From positions 930,001 to 994,000 of the forward strand of contig NZ_LR134289.1 of assembly GCF_900636535.1 (NCBI RefSeq): DNA of 64,000 nucleotides, in the 5' to 3' direction. Both the position numbers and the translations under genes were made by a program. Below the pieces are notes generated by a model. It was not told the origin of the DNA. It saw only the letters and a list, made by a program, of their open reading frames with translations, and ran no database searches. This DNA comes from Chryseobacterium gleum. GTDB taxonomy: Bacteria > Bacteroidota > Bacteroidia > Flavobacteriales > Weeksellaceae. Below, piece by piece: positions 1-9,311 of this stretch. Within the stretch, counting starts at the first letter, position 1, and every line of letters begins with the position of its first letter.

Positions 1-1
1 A

Positions 2-1792
2 GCCAAACATTTGGCAACGCTCTACTTAGAAGATATTTCCGATTATATTGTAGAAAATATTGATCCTGATTTTGGTTTCAGCAGATATGCAGAACGTCTT
101 GGAAAAAGTGCCAATTCTTTTGATGAATTATATTCTAAGTTATCTGGTGAGCCCACCTTTATTGATGAGTTTACTTTGAAAATTCTTCAGGAAAAAATCG
201 AAGCCGTACAGCCTAAACTGGTTTGTTTTTCAATACCTTTTCCGGGGAATCTGTATTCCGGTTTCAAATGTGCCCAATGGATCAAAACGCACTACCCTCA
301 CATTAAAATTGCGATGGGAGGAGGTTTTCCCAATACAGAATTAAGAGAAGTTAAAGACCAGAGAGTTTTTGAGTTTTTCGATTTTATTACTTTAGATGAT
401 GGCGAACTTCCGTTGGAACTGCTTCATCAGAATTTAGAAATCCCTGCGGAAGAAGCTGAATTTAAAAGAACTTTCCTTCTCGAAAATAATGTAGTTGTTT
501 ATAAGAACAATTCTAAAAGACATGATTTTAAACAGTCTGAAATAGGAACTCCCGATTATACAGATTTAAAACTGGATCAGTATATTTCCGTTATTGAAAT
601 CGCCAATCCCATGCACAGTTTATGGAGTGACGGAAGATGGAACAAACTGACAATGGCACATGGATGCTACTGGGGAAAATGTACCTTCTGCGATATTTCT
701 TTAGATTATATCAAGATCTACGAACCTATTTCTGCTAAAATTCTGGTAGATCGGATTGAAGAATTGATCAGAACAACCGGCGAAACAGGATTCCATTTTG
801 TAGATGAAGCGGCACCACCTGCTTTAATGAGAGAAGTAGCTCTGGAAATTCTCCGAAGAAACCTGGTCGTTACCTGGTGGACGAATATCCGTTTTGAAAA
901 AAGCTTCACCCGTGATTTATGCTATCTTCTGAAGCTTTCAGGATGTGTGGCCGTTTCCGGCGGGCTTGAAGTGGCCAGTGACCGATTGCTGAAATTAATT
1001 GATAAAGGAGTTTCGGTGGAGCAGGTTGCTAATGTAACCAGAAATTTTACTGAAGCCGGAATTATGGTCCATGCTTATCTGATGTATGGCTACCCTACTC
1101 AAACCGTTCAGGAAACTGTTGATTCATTGGAAATGGTCAGACAGATGTTTGAGATGGGAATTCTTCAAAGTGGTTTCTGGCATCAGTTTGCTATGACAGC
1201 ACATTCGCCTGTTGGAATGAACCCGGAAGATTTTGGGGTTGTTCCCGTAAAGCAGGAAATCCTGTTTGCCAATAATGATGTGGATTTTAAAGATAAAACC
1301 GGAATCGATCATAACAAGTTTAGTTTTGGATTAAAGAAATCTCTGTTCAACTATATGCATGGAGTCAATTTTGAATTGCCGCTCCAGGAATGGTTTGATT
1401 TTAAAATTCCGAGAACAACTATTCATCCGGATTATATTCACGACTGTCTTTTGGAAGATGGGCAGTTTCAATTGAAAGTGAATTCAAAAGTTGTCTTTTT
1501 AACCAAAAACGTAATCGCTGAGAATCGCGTAAAAAATAAAAAGAAATATTCCGGTACATATACGCTGCTTACATTCCACTTAAAAACCAATATTGTAAAG
1601 ATTGAACTGGAACAGGAAAAAGCTGAATGGCTGATGAATGTGCTGGAAGAAAATGCAATTGAAAATTCTAAAAAACCTACAGTTCAGCAACTTAAAAATA
1701 ATTTTGAGGAAAATTTTGAAGATTTTGAACTGTTCTGGTTCTCAAAACCAATGCAGCAATTGAAGGAAAACGGAGTAATTTTAAGTTTATAA
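2..1792 (+). CDS. B12-binding-type radical SAM protein (5' partial)
   Basis: Radical SAM enzyme of the cobalamin-binding type; substrate unknown. The reading frame is open to the left edge of the window, so the start lies outside; a TTG at position 11 is only a possible internal start. Counting from that TTG, residues about 65-140 look like a B12-binding-like Rossmann region (motif AMGGGFPNTEL). The Fe-S cluster motif is C219-YWGK-C224-TF-C227, a CX4CX2C spacing rather than the usual CX3CX2C. A glycine-rich GGLEVA segment and a DEAAPP segment further on fit a radical SAM barrel. The C-terminal 200 residues are not recognised. No neighbouring gene suggests a pathway. Family assignment is firm; function is open. 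Confidence 0.85.
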   Translation, partial: AKHLATLYLEDISDYIVENIDPDFGFSRYAERLGKSANSFDELYSKLSGEPTFIDEFTLKILQEKIEAVQPKLVCFSIPFPGNLYSGFKCAQWIKTHYPHIKIAMGGGFPNTELREVKDQRVFEFFDFITLDDGELPLELLHQNLEIPAEEAEFKRTFLLENNVVVYKNNSKRHDFKQSEIGTPDYTDLKLDQYISVIEIANPMHSLWSDGRWNKLTMAHGCYWGKCTFCDISLDYIKIYEPISAKILVDRIEELIRTTGETGFHFVDEAAPPALMREVALEILRRNLVVTWWTNIRFEKSFTRDLCYLLKLSGCVAVSGGLEVASDRLLKLIDKGVSVEQVANVTRNFTEAGIMVHAYLMYGYPTQTVQETVDSLEMVRQMFEMGILQSGFWHQFAMTAHSPVGMNPEDFGVVPVKQEILFANNDVDFKDKTGIDHNKFSFGLKKSLFNYMHGVNFELPLQEWFDFKIPRTTIHPDYIHDCLLEDGQFQLKVNSKVVFLTKNVIAENRVKNKKKYSGTYTLLTFHLKTNIVKIELEQEKAEWLMNVLEENAIENSKKPTVQQLKNNFEENFEDFELFWFSKPMQQLKENGVILSL

Positions 1793-1878
1793 AAATTTCC
1801 GTTTTTTTCTCAGGGATTTTTGTAATTGCAGAATTCTTTTGATTTTTTTCTGAACGAATAACACCCGCTTGAATTTTA

Positions 1879-1913
1879 ATTTCCCACAGATTTCGCGGAT
1901 TTGCACAAATCTT
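1879..1913 (+). repeat. Dispersed repeat, TTTCCCACAGATTTC family, copy 1
   Basis: Starts ATTTCCCACAGATTTC and ends GCACAAATC. The same block, with a few changes and one indel, recurs in the same orientation at 59941-59972. Both copies are beside gene ends or starts, and neither has coding potential of its own. Confidence 0.6.
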
Positions 1914-2006
1914 AATTTTAAGATAGAATCTTCTATTTATTTTATCATAACTAAGAAATCAAATCCAAATTTCTAACTATTATAAATAGAACCGCAAAAT
2001 ATTCCC

Positions 2007-2020
2007 CTCCTCCGGAGGAG
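2007..2020. repeat. GC-rich palindrome CTCCTCCGGAGGAG
   Basis: A perfect 14-bp inverted repeat followed by the near-palindrome AATTCAAAGAATT and GACGGGGTGG. It is strikingly GC-rich against its surroundings. It looks like part of a dispersed intergenic element, but only one copy was seen in this window. Confidence 0.5.
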
Positions 2021-2075
2021 TGGCGAAAATTCAAAGAATTTTTGACGGGGTGGTTTAAAAGTACAATTATATAGG

Positions 2076-2140
2076 TTTGGCTAAAGCCGGATGAATTTAA
2101 TCCATAATAAAAAAACGGGCTAAAGCCCGTTCCTATTGAT
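2076..2140 (+). repeat. REP-like element, GGCTAAAGCC family, copy 1
   Basis: About 65 bp: TTTGGCTAAAGCCGGATGAA, an AT-rich spacer, then ACGGGCTAAAGCCCGTTCC and TATTGAT. It contains two small hairpins (GGCTAAAGCC and CGGGCTAAAGCCCG). Two further copies lie at 35722-35785 and 40443-40504, all in the same orientation and all intergenic. Confidence 0.75.
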
Positions 2141-2171
2141 ACGAAAATATTTTTCTTTTTTAATCAGAGCT

Positions 2172-2990
2172 TTAATTTGGAGTCTCCTTTGATACGGTAC
2201 CTACAGAAACTTTCTCCTGAACTTTAATAAAATTAGGATCCATGATCGCCATACGTTCTGCTAAGGCTTTATAGGTCGGGAATTTCAGAATAGAAGCTCT
2301 CCCCGACATTTCCCTGTAAATAGTAAAAGATTTGCCTCCGGCTGTTTTAAGCTGTTTTGTGGTCGTGATATACCTTCCGATAAGCTTGCTTTTGGCATCA
2401 TAGATTTCAATATCTATAGGTGTTTTATCCATAATCGTATCTTCAGATCCAAAGCTTACAGGTAAATTGGTAAAATACCCTACAGGAACACCATTGCTGA
2501 GAATCTCTCCTACTTTATTGACCTCAATATTCATCTTGTCTATTTTCTTTCTGATCGCATAAGCATCTTTTGTTTTAGCGTCCAGTTTCCTTTTCGGAAC
2601 ATTGGAAAAAAGCTCATCAAGATTTTTGACATTGATGCCTTTGTTATCAATGATCTTAAGATCTTTCACTGAAGTAAAAACTGCAGATTTTTCTTCTCCC
2701 GAAAAAGCAGATGGTGATGAATAGTCAACTTCTATAGTTTTATCCCTGTTGTATACCCTGTTGATACTGATATAGCTGTCCCGTACGGAATCAACAATAC
2801 TTTTATCAATAAACTTTATCGTGTATATCGGGGTCTCCTTCAGATCCATAAAAGTATATTCGCTGGATTTGTTGGATAGCTTAGCCACCGGAATGCCGTC
2901 TATATTAATAATTCCCCTCTTGGTTTTGATATTCTGAGCATAGAGGAAAACACTCAGAACTGTAAAGAATATGATTATACTTTTCTTCAT
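2172..2990 (-). CDS. Secreted protein of unknown function
   Basis: 272 residues with a clear N-terminal signal peptide (MKKSIIIFFTVLSVFLYAQ, cleavage near residue 19), so it is predicted to be exported to the periplasm or cell surface. The rest is rich in charged residues and beta-type segments with no motif I recognise. No membrane segment or repeat follows the signal peptide. It lies downstream of the atpDC terminator in the same orientation, so it is probably transcribed separately. The start is the only Met before the signal sequence. Confidence 0.75.
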   Translation of the reverse strand: MKKSIIIFFTVLSVFLYAQNIKTKRGIINIDGIPVAKLSNKSSEYTFMDLKETPIYTIKFIDKSIVDSVRDSYISINRVYNRDKTIEVDYSSPSAFSGEEKSAVFTSVKDLKIIDNKGINVKNLDELFSNVPKRKLDAKTKDAYAIRKKIDKMNIEVNKVGEILSNGVPVGYFTNLPVSFGSEDTIMDKTPIDIEIYDAKSKLIGRYITTTKQLKTAGGKSFTIYREMSGRASILKFPTYKALAERMAIMDPNFIKVQEKVSVGTVSKETPN

Positions 2991-3016
2991 AAAATCAGAC
3001 TTTTACATCAATAAAA

Positions 3017-3041
3017 AAAGTGTAACACAAAGTTACACTTT
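3017..3041 (-). terminator. Intrinsic terminator after atpDC
   Basis: AAAGTGTAA stem with a 7-nt loop and matching TTACACTTT; on the minus strand it runs into a T tract. It sits 30 bp past the atpC stop and upstream of the 2990 gene start. Confidence 0.8.
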
Positions 3042-3070
3042 CTTGAAAATATATTTAGCTTTTCATTTAA

Positions 3071-3352
3071 TTATTCACAAAGGATAATGCCTTTATTATG
3101 ATTAAATTCTACAACACCGCTTTTGATAGCATAAGCAAAAACAGAGTCTTTTCCAGATTCTTTCGTGAAGTTTTTAGCAAAAGCCTCATCAATAGAATTG
3201 GCAAAAAGCTTTACATCACCTCCTACCAAAGAAGAAACAATTCCTGCGTGGTTTTTCATGATGTGGAATTCACCATTCTTTCCAGGCAGTAATACTGAGT
3301 CTACTTCACCTTCAAAAACTACGTATTCTGGTGTTAAAATTTTTATATTCAT
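3071..3352 (-). CDS. atpC: F1F0 ATP synthase subunit epsilon
   Basis: Central-stalk subunit of F1 that couples rotation to the rotor ring. The 93-residue protein starts MNIKILTPEYVVFEGEVDSVLLPGKNGEFHIMKNHA, which is the typical N-terminal beta-sandwich. The C-terminal two-helix inhibitory domain is absent, as is usual in short Bacteroidota epsilon subunits. An upstream in-frame ATG at 3397 would add MSNFKFQTSNFKF, but this is the translation of an AATTTGAAATTT repeat, so the internal ATG is chosen. It follows atpD by about 80 bp and shares its promoter and terminator. Confidence 0.93.
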   Translation of the reverse strand: MNIKILTPEYVVFEGEVDSVLLPGKNGEFHIMKNHAGIVSSLVGGDVKLFANSIDEAFAKNFTKESGKDSVFAYAIKSGVVEFNHNKGIILCE

Positions 3353-3433
3353 AGAAACAAATTTGAAATTTGATGTTTGAAATTTGAAATTACTCATCGA
3401 ATCTCAAATTTCAAATCTCAAATTGTTAATAAT
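3353..3433. repeat. AATTTGAAATTT repeat tract between atpD and atpC
   Basis: AT-rich block in which TTTGAAATTTGA recurs directly and inverted (CAAATTTGAAATTTGATG, then TCTCAAATTTCAAATCTCAA). It separates the two cotranscribed ATP synthase genes and produces a spurious N-terminal extension of AtpC. Confidence 0.65.
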
Positions 3434-4992
<1,559 letters not shown>

Positions 4993-5099
4993 TTGGTAAA
5001 AAAAAGATTTTTATCATGCTTTTACAAATTTACCAATACAGCAATTTACCTTTCCCACACTCATATTTTCCCTTCCGGAAATATTGATACATTGTTATA

Positions 5100-5130
5100 T
5101 TGATAGATTGTTACATTATATCTATATTTG
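5100..5130 (+). promoter_or_regulatory. Bacteroidota-type promoter of ribF
   Basis: TTG at 5100-5102, 20 bp, TATATTTG at 5123-5130. The predicted start of transcription near 5137 lies downstream of the ATG at 5084, which argues against that ATG and for the TTG at 5150 as the ribF start. The region also holds near-tandem ATTGATACATTGTTATATTG repeats. Confidence 0.7.
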
Positions 5131-5149
5131 CAATCAAAATTTTTCCGTT

Positions 5150-6070
5150 TTGAAAGTTTTCAAGAATTTTACAGATTATTCCTCACAGAAGCCTTTAGCA
5201 TTATCTTTAGGAATGTTTGACGGGGTACATCTCGGACACAAAAGTATTATCGATGAACTGACTCAAATAGGTACAGAAAACAATCTGGAAACTGCTATCC
5301 TCACTTTCTGGCCGCACCCAAGGTTTGTTTTTAATCCGAATGAAGATTTAAAGCTTCTGAATACCCTGGAGGAAAAGAAACAGCTTGTGGAGAAATATGG
5401 CATTGATAATCTGTTCCTGAAAGAATTTGATGAAGAATTCAGAAATCTGACCGGAGAAGAATTTGTACGTCAGATTTTAGTTGATAAGCTTAATGTAAAA
5501 TATCTTATTATAGGCTACGATCATTCTTTCGGAAAAAACAAAAGCGGAAATTTTGAGCTCCTTCAAAAATTGTCAAAAGAACTTGGTTTTGAAGTTGAAC
5601 AAATGGAGGCCATCAATATTCATGAAAACAACATCAGTTCCACAAAAGTGCGTAATGCACTTTTAGCAGGCAATATTCAGGAAGCCAATGAAATGCTGGG
5701 ATATTCCTACTCTGTTTCCGGAACTGTGGTACATGGCAAAAAAATCGGAAGAACAATCGGATATCCAACGGCTAATATTGATACGGAATCTATCAAGCTT
5801 TTACCTAAAAAAGGAGCTTATATTGTAGAGGTATTTGTAAAGGGCAACCAATATAAAGGAATGCTGAGCATTGGAACCAACCCGACTGTAAATGGAGAAA
5901 AACTGACTGTGGAGGTTTATATCCTTGATTTTGATGAGGATATTTATGATGAAAAGATTACGGTAAGTTTCAGGGATTTTCTTCATGATGAAATCAAATT
6001 TGAAGGTCTTGACAAGTTGATTGAAAGGCTGGATGAGGATAAGAAAATAACAGAAGAATTCAATTTTTAA
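5150..6070 (+). CDS. ribF: Bifunctional riboflavin kinase / FAD synthetase
   Basis: Phosphorylates riboflavin to FMN and adenylates FMN to FAD. The N-terminal nucleotidyltransferase domain shows LALSLGMFDGVHLGHKSIID and an SSTKVRNAL segment (the SSTxxR motif); the C-terminal flavokinase domain shows GKKIGRTIGYPTANI and SIGTNPTVNG. I start at TTG 5150 (protein LKVFKNFTDY..., about 306 residues). The alternative ATG at 5084 would add MIHCYIDRLLHYIYI..., which translates the promoter and its repeats. A terminator hairpin follows immediately. Confidence 0.93.
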   Translation: MKVFKNFTDYSSQKPLALSLGMFDGVHLGHKSIIDELTQIGTENNLETAILTFWPHPRFVFNPNEDLKLLNTLEEKKQLVEKYGIDNLFLKEFDEEFRNLTGEEFVRQILVDKLNVKYLIIGYDHSFGKNKSGNFELLQKLSKELGFEVEQMEAINIHENNISSTKVRNALLAGNIQEANEMLGYSYSVSGTVVHGKKIGRTIGYPTANIDTESIKLLPKKGAYIVEVFVKGNQYKGMLSIGTNPTVNGEKLTVEVYILDFDEDIYDEKITVSFRDFLHDEIKFEGLDKLIERLDEDKKITEEFNF

Positions 6071-6076
6071 AAAGTT

Positions 6077-6101
6077 AAGGCTATTCTCACCGAATAGCCT
6101 T
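6077..6101. terminator. Bidirectional terminator between ribF and the lipoprotein gene
   Basis: AAGGCTATTC, loop TCACC, GAATAGCCTT: a perfect 10-bp stem flanked by a T-rich side. It lies between convergent genes. Confidence 0.8.
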
Positions 6102-6106
6102 TTGAT

Positions 6107-6598
6107 TTATTTCAATTCTTTTAAGTAGATTTTCTGAGTTTCATTATCCAGTTTTACATTCGGAAACTGCTTGTCATAGTCAATAACAATATCACCTTTT
6201 TCACCGGCTTTACCATTGCCGTCAGAATCCCAGCTTATCGCCACATAGTATTTTGCAGGGCCTGCAGGCTTTGGATTAATCTTGCTTTCGGCATCTTCCG
6301 GTATAGGCAGATTGATGGTGAAAGGTACCGACTTCTGCTCATATTCCTGTTCTGTAATTAATGTGGCAGGCGCGTCAGCCAGTTTTTCGTCTACTCCGTA
6401 TAAACTGACTTTGAGCAGGGCACTTTTTATGGTAAATTGATCTGTCCCTGAAAATTCTATTTTAAGAGTTCCGGGAGATTTTTCAGTAGCTGATACAGCA
6501 GAGTCAGTTTTTGTATCAGTGTTTTTATTTACCGGCTTGGTACAGCTTGTCAGCATCAACGTTCCGGCTGTTACGAATAATAAAAGGTAATTTCTCAT
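6107..6598 (-). CDS. Lipoprotein of unknown function
   Basis: 163 residues. Signal peptide with lipobox LTSC (Cys19) predicts a lipid-anchored envelope protein. A Lys/Thr/Asp-rich linker follows, then a beta-rich domain with a segment DSDGNGKAGEKGD that resembles an acidic, calcium-loop-like turn. No family recognised. It is transcribed toward ribF and shares the terminator hairpin between them. Confidence 0.8.
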   Translation of the reverse strand: MRNYLLLFVTAGTLMLTSCTKPVNKNTDTKTDSAVSATEKSPGTLKIEFSGTDQFTIKSALLKVSLYGVDEKLADAPATLITEQEYEQKSVPFTINLPIPEDAESKINPKPAGPAKYYVAISWDSDGNGKAGEKGDIVIDYDKQFPNVKLDNETQKIYLKELK

Positions 6599-6679
6599 TT
6601 GTTATTTATTTTATTACTATTTAATATATATTTCACTATCGAAAGATAACAAATACCATACCCTGTTTTTTCTTATTTT

Positions 6680-7033
6680 CTATAAAGAATTGACTTCATT
6701 CTGAGCTTTCTTAGTCAGGGATTTAAAAACCAGATCATAGGATTGGTCAATAAGTTTAAAGATCAGGTCTCTTTTCAATCCGTCCACTGTTACAGAATTC
6801 CAGTGGGTTTTGTTCATATGGTAGGCCCCTGTAATCTGTGGATACTGCTCACGAAGTTCTGCACTCCATTCAGGATCTGTTTTTACATTGATCGCCAGCG
6901 GCTGTTTTTCAAGGCCCATTAATAAAAACATTTTGGTATCTACCTTCATTACAAGTGTTTCGTTATCAAACGGAAAACTTTCCGTAACTCCTTTTTTGGC
7001 AAGACAGTAATCTAAAATTTCGTTGGCATCCAT
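6680..7033 (-). CDS. MmcQ/YjbR family protein
   Basis: 117 residues, the usual length for the MmcQ/YjbR family (CyaY-like fold, sometimes called DNA-binding). Seen: ESFPFDNETLVMKV near the N-terminus, LLMGLEKQPLAINVKTDPEWSAELREQYP in the middle and GAYHMNKTHWNSVTVDG, the usual family pattern with a conserved H-W pair. The precise role of the family is not established. Alone between a lipoprotein gene and a divergent NAD(P)-binding gene. Confidence 0.88.
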   Translation of the reverse strand: MDANEILDYCLAKKGVTESFPFDNETLVMKVDTKMFLLMGLEKQPLAINVKTDPEWSAELREQYPQITGAYHMNKTHWNSVTVDGLKRDLIFKLIDQSYDLVFKSLTKKAQNEVNSL

Positions 7034-7034
7034 A

Positions 7035-7068
7035 TTAATTGAGTAATGAGTGATAAGTAATGATTAAA
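7035..7068. repeat. TAATGAGTGATAAGTAATGA repeat, copy 1
   Basis: Short tract built from TAATGAGT/TAAGTAATGA units immediately upstream of the YjbR gene start. A longer inverted version lies at 22625-22688 between menA and menB. Confidence 0.5.
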
Positions 7069-7139
7069 TTAATTCTTTACTCTTTAATTCAAATTTAGTA
7101 AATTTAATAAAGAAATAATCTCACAAAATCACAATTATT

Positions 7140-7796
7140 ATGAAAGCTCTGGTAATAGGTGCTACAGGCGCCACAGGAAAAGATCTGGTGAATCAGTTAC
7201 TCAATGATAAAGAATTTGATGAAGTGGATATTTTCGTCAGAAAACCTGTTGATATTCACAATGATAAACTTAAAGTTCATGTTGTGAATTTTGAAAAGCC
7301 TGAAGAATGGAAAGATATGGTAAAAGGGGATGTTGCCTTTTCGTGTCTGGGAACGACTTTGAAGGATGCCGGAAGCAAGGAAGCCCAGAAAAAGGTAGAT
7401 TTTGATTATCAATATGAATTTGCAAAAGCAGCGAAAGAGAACAATGTGGAAGATTATATTCTCGTATCAGCTTACGGAGCGAACCCGCAGTCTAAAATTT
7501 TCTATTCCAAAATGAAAGGTGAGCTTGAAGAAGCTGTAAAACAGTTACATTTTAATAAGATCACTATTTTCAAACCGGGAATGCTTGAGCGAAAAGATTC
7601 TGAAAGAACCGGAGAAGTTTTGGGAAGCCGTATTATCAAATTTGCCAATAAATTGGGTTTATTAGAAAGTCAGAAACCTCTGCCAACGGATATTCTGGCA
7701 AAGGCTATGATTAATTCTTCGAAAATAAAAAGTAATGGTTATTCCAGTATAAAATTGGGGAATATTTTCTGTTTTGCGGAAAAAAGCAATCAATAA
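7140..7796 (+). CDS. NAD(P)H-binding atypical SDR protein
   Basis: 218 residues. The N-terminus MKALVIGATGATGKDLVNQLL is a Rossmann dinucleotide-binding motif (GATGATG at residues 7-13). Later segments (VAFSCLGTTLKDAGSK, YILVSAYGANPQSKIFYSKMKGELE, ITIFKPGML) match the HTATIP2-like / NAD(P)-binding epimerase group, with Tyr and Lys in the F-Y-S-K-M-K-G segment. Substrate unknown; probably a cytosolic oxidoreductase or isomerase. It is transcribed convergently with the ADP-ribosylglycohydrolase gene, whose stop is only 5 bp away. Confidence 0.82.
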   Translation: MKALVIGATGATGKDLVNQLLNDKEFDEVDIFVRKPVDIHNDKLKVHVVNFEKPEEWKDMVKGDVAFSCLGTTLKDAGSKEAQKKVDFDYQYEFAKAAKENNVEDYILVSAYGANPQSKIFYSKMKGELEEAVKQLHFNKITIFKPGMLERKDSERTGEVLGSRIIKFANKLGLLESQKPLPTDILAKAMINSSKIKSNGYSSIKLGNIFCFAEKSNQ

Positions 7797-7800
7797 TATT

Positions 7801-8692
7801 TTAACTGATTCTCTGTTTTGTCGCATCAATAACCTGCTTGATCCATTTGTAATCGGGTAATTTTCTAAGCTTTAAAATTAATTCATAAGGAATATTTTCA
7901 GTTCCGATTAATGTTCCGGCAATTGAAGCGTTGGTATCTGTATCTCCTCCTGTACTGATAATTTGCTTCAACATTTCTTTCAGACCTAAATCAATAATTT
8001 TGGTTGAGCAATAAATTGCAAAAGGAACTGAATTAACAACATAGCCATTATTACCCAATTTTGATATTTCTGAAATTGAAGAGTTATTTCCAATTGAATT
8101 GATTTCGATTAACCTGTCTCTTACATTTGTATCAGGAATTTCTGGAATAATAATATCAAAAAGATTATTTTTTCCATTCCAATCAGAATTGAGGATTGCT
8201 TTTATAGAAAGAAAAACAGCTAAAGCCCCAGAAAACGCTTCATCATTTCTATGCGTTAATTTACATGCTTCGTAAACATTCTGTCTTGTAATATCTGAGA
8301 AAAAAAGCAAAAGGAGCAATTCTCATCGCTCCTCCGTTTCCTGCGGCAAACTCTCCAATTCGTCCAGCCTGACTCCAATGAAGACCCGCTTCAGTATCTA
8401 AAATTGCCTTAAGTGTAGAAGCGCCAATTCCTGTTAATTTGCGACTTCTGTAATATTCTATAAATCTATTGATAAGATTTTCGGGAGTAAAACTGTCAGA
8501 CAGAACCTCGCAGGTTGCCAAAGTCATTTGTGTATCATCCGTAATACTCCAGACTCTTCGCTTTTTATTCTTTTTTCCTAAATAATAAATATGTGAATCA
8601 TCGGTTTCTACTTCATTTTCATAGCTGCTTCCCCATGCATCTCCAATTGCTCCGCTTATAATACAGGCTTCAAACCGATCCAAAAAATCCAT
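7801..8692 (-). pseudogene. ADP-ribosylglycohydrolase family gene, one-base frameshift
   Basis: Removes ADP-ribose from targets (DraG/ARH fold). The coding information is split: 8692-8261 encodes the N-terminal part (SGAIGDAWGSSYE, the metal-binding TDDTQMTLA and GNGGAMRIAPFAFF) and the rest to 7801 encodes the C-terminal part (DITRQNVYEACKLTHRNDEAFSGAL, and the second metal motif GGDTDTNASIAG). The frames meet in a seven-A run at 8300-8306 (minus strand T7). Removing one T gives ...IAPFAFFSDITRQNVYEACK... and an uninterrupted protein of about 296 residues, the normal family size. The shift is therefore one extra base: a sequencing error, a recent mutation, or slippage at a homopolymer. Confidence 0.85.
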
Positions 8693-8702
8693 ATAATAAT
8701 TC

Positions 8703-9278
8703 TTATTTCAGATACTTTGTAATGGCTTCATCGGTAGGCTTTGTAGTGCTTACAAAAGAATCAATCAGTTTCCCGTTTTCATCCACCAGGAATTTGGTAA
8801 AGTTCCAAAGGATGCTTGTATTTTTTACTCCGTTTAACTCTTTTTCTGTTAAATACTTAAAGATAGGAGCTGTATCATCACCTTTTACAGACACTTTTGC
8901 AGCCATAGGAAATGTTACACCATAGTTTTTCTGGCAGAAAGCCCCGATTTCAGTGTTCGTTCCAGGCTCCTGTCCTCCGAAATTATTGGCAGGAAAACCT
9001 ACTACTACCAGCTTATCTTTATACTGTTCGTATACTTTTTCAAGATCTGCATACTGCGGGGTAAATCCACACTCTGAAGCGGTATTGACAATCAGGATTT
9101 TCTTTCCTTTGAAATCAGCAAAATTGATTTCCTTACCATCAAGACTTTCTACTTTGAAGTCGTATATTGTTTTTCCCATAAGTTCGTTGGTTTTAGCTTT
9201 AGAAACTTCAGTTTTTTGGTTGGTGCAGCTTTGCAGAAATGCGATGAATGAAAGCAGCAGTAAAAAAATTTTTTTCAT
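8703..9278 (-). CDS. Glutathione peroxidase-family thiol peroxidase (lipoprotein)
   Basis: Reduces hydroperoxides with a cysteine active site. 191 residues; signal peptide and lipobox LQSC (Cys18) predict a membrane-anchored envelope enzyme. The peroxidatic cysteine is Cys70 in NTASECGFTPQY, with Gln103 in FPANNFGGQEPG and Trp158-Asn159 in LWNFTKFLVD completing the Cys-Gln-Trp-Asn tetrad. Although named glutathione peroxidase, bacterial members usually use thioredoxin. It lies 10 bp from the frameshifted glycohydrolase gene. Confidence 0.93.
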   Translation of the reverse strand: MKKIFLLLLSFIAFLQSCTNQKTEVSKAKTNELMGKTIYDFKVESLDGKEINFADFKGKKILIVNTASECGFTPQYADLEKVYEQYKDKLVVVGFPANNFGGQEPGTNTEIGAFCQKNYGVTFPMAAKVSVKGDDTAPIFKYLTEKELNGVKNTSILWNFTKFLVDENGKLIDSFVSTTKPTDEAITKYLK

Positions 9279-9311
9279 TTTTTATAATTTTGTGCAGCGA
9301 ACCGCAGTTGA

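Larger units (their letters stand above)
1793..2171. other. Gene-free stretch made of dispersed repeats
   Basis: No supported reading frame. It holds three repeat-like pieces: a copy of the TTTCCCACAGATTTC repeat at about 1879-1913 (second copy at 59941), a GC-rich palindrome CTCCTCCGGAGGAG at 2007-2020 followed by AATTCAAAGAATT, and a copy of the TTTGGCTAAAGCC...CGGGCTAAAGCCCG element at 2076-2140. It lies between the convergent ends of the radical SAM gene and the secreted-protein gene. Confidence 0.7.

Noticed and set aside
8121..8132. TTACATTTGTAT motif in the ADP-ribosylglycohydrolase gene, same as the XRE operator candidate
   Set aside because: A single copy within coding sequence, with no promoter or cluster; likely chance.
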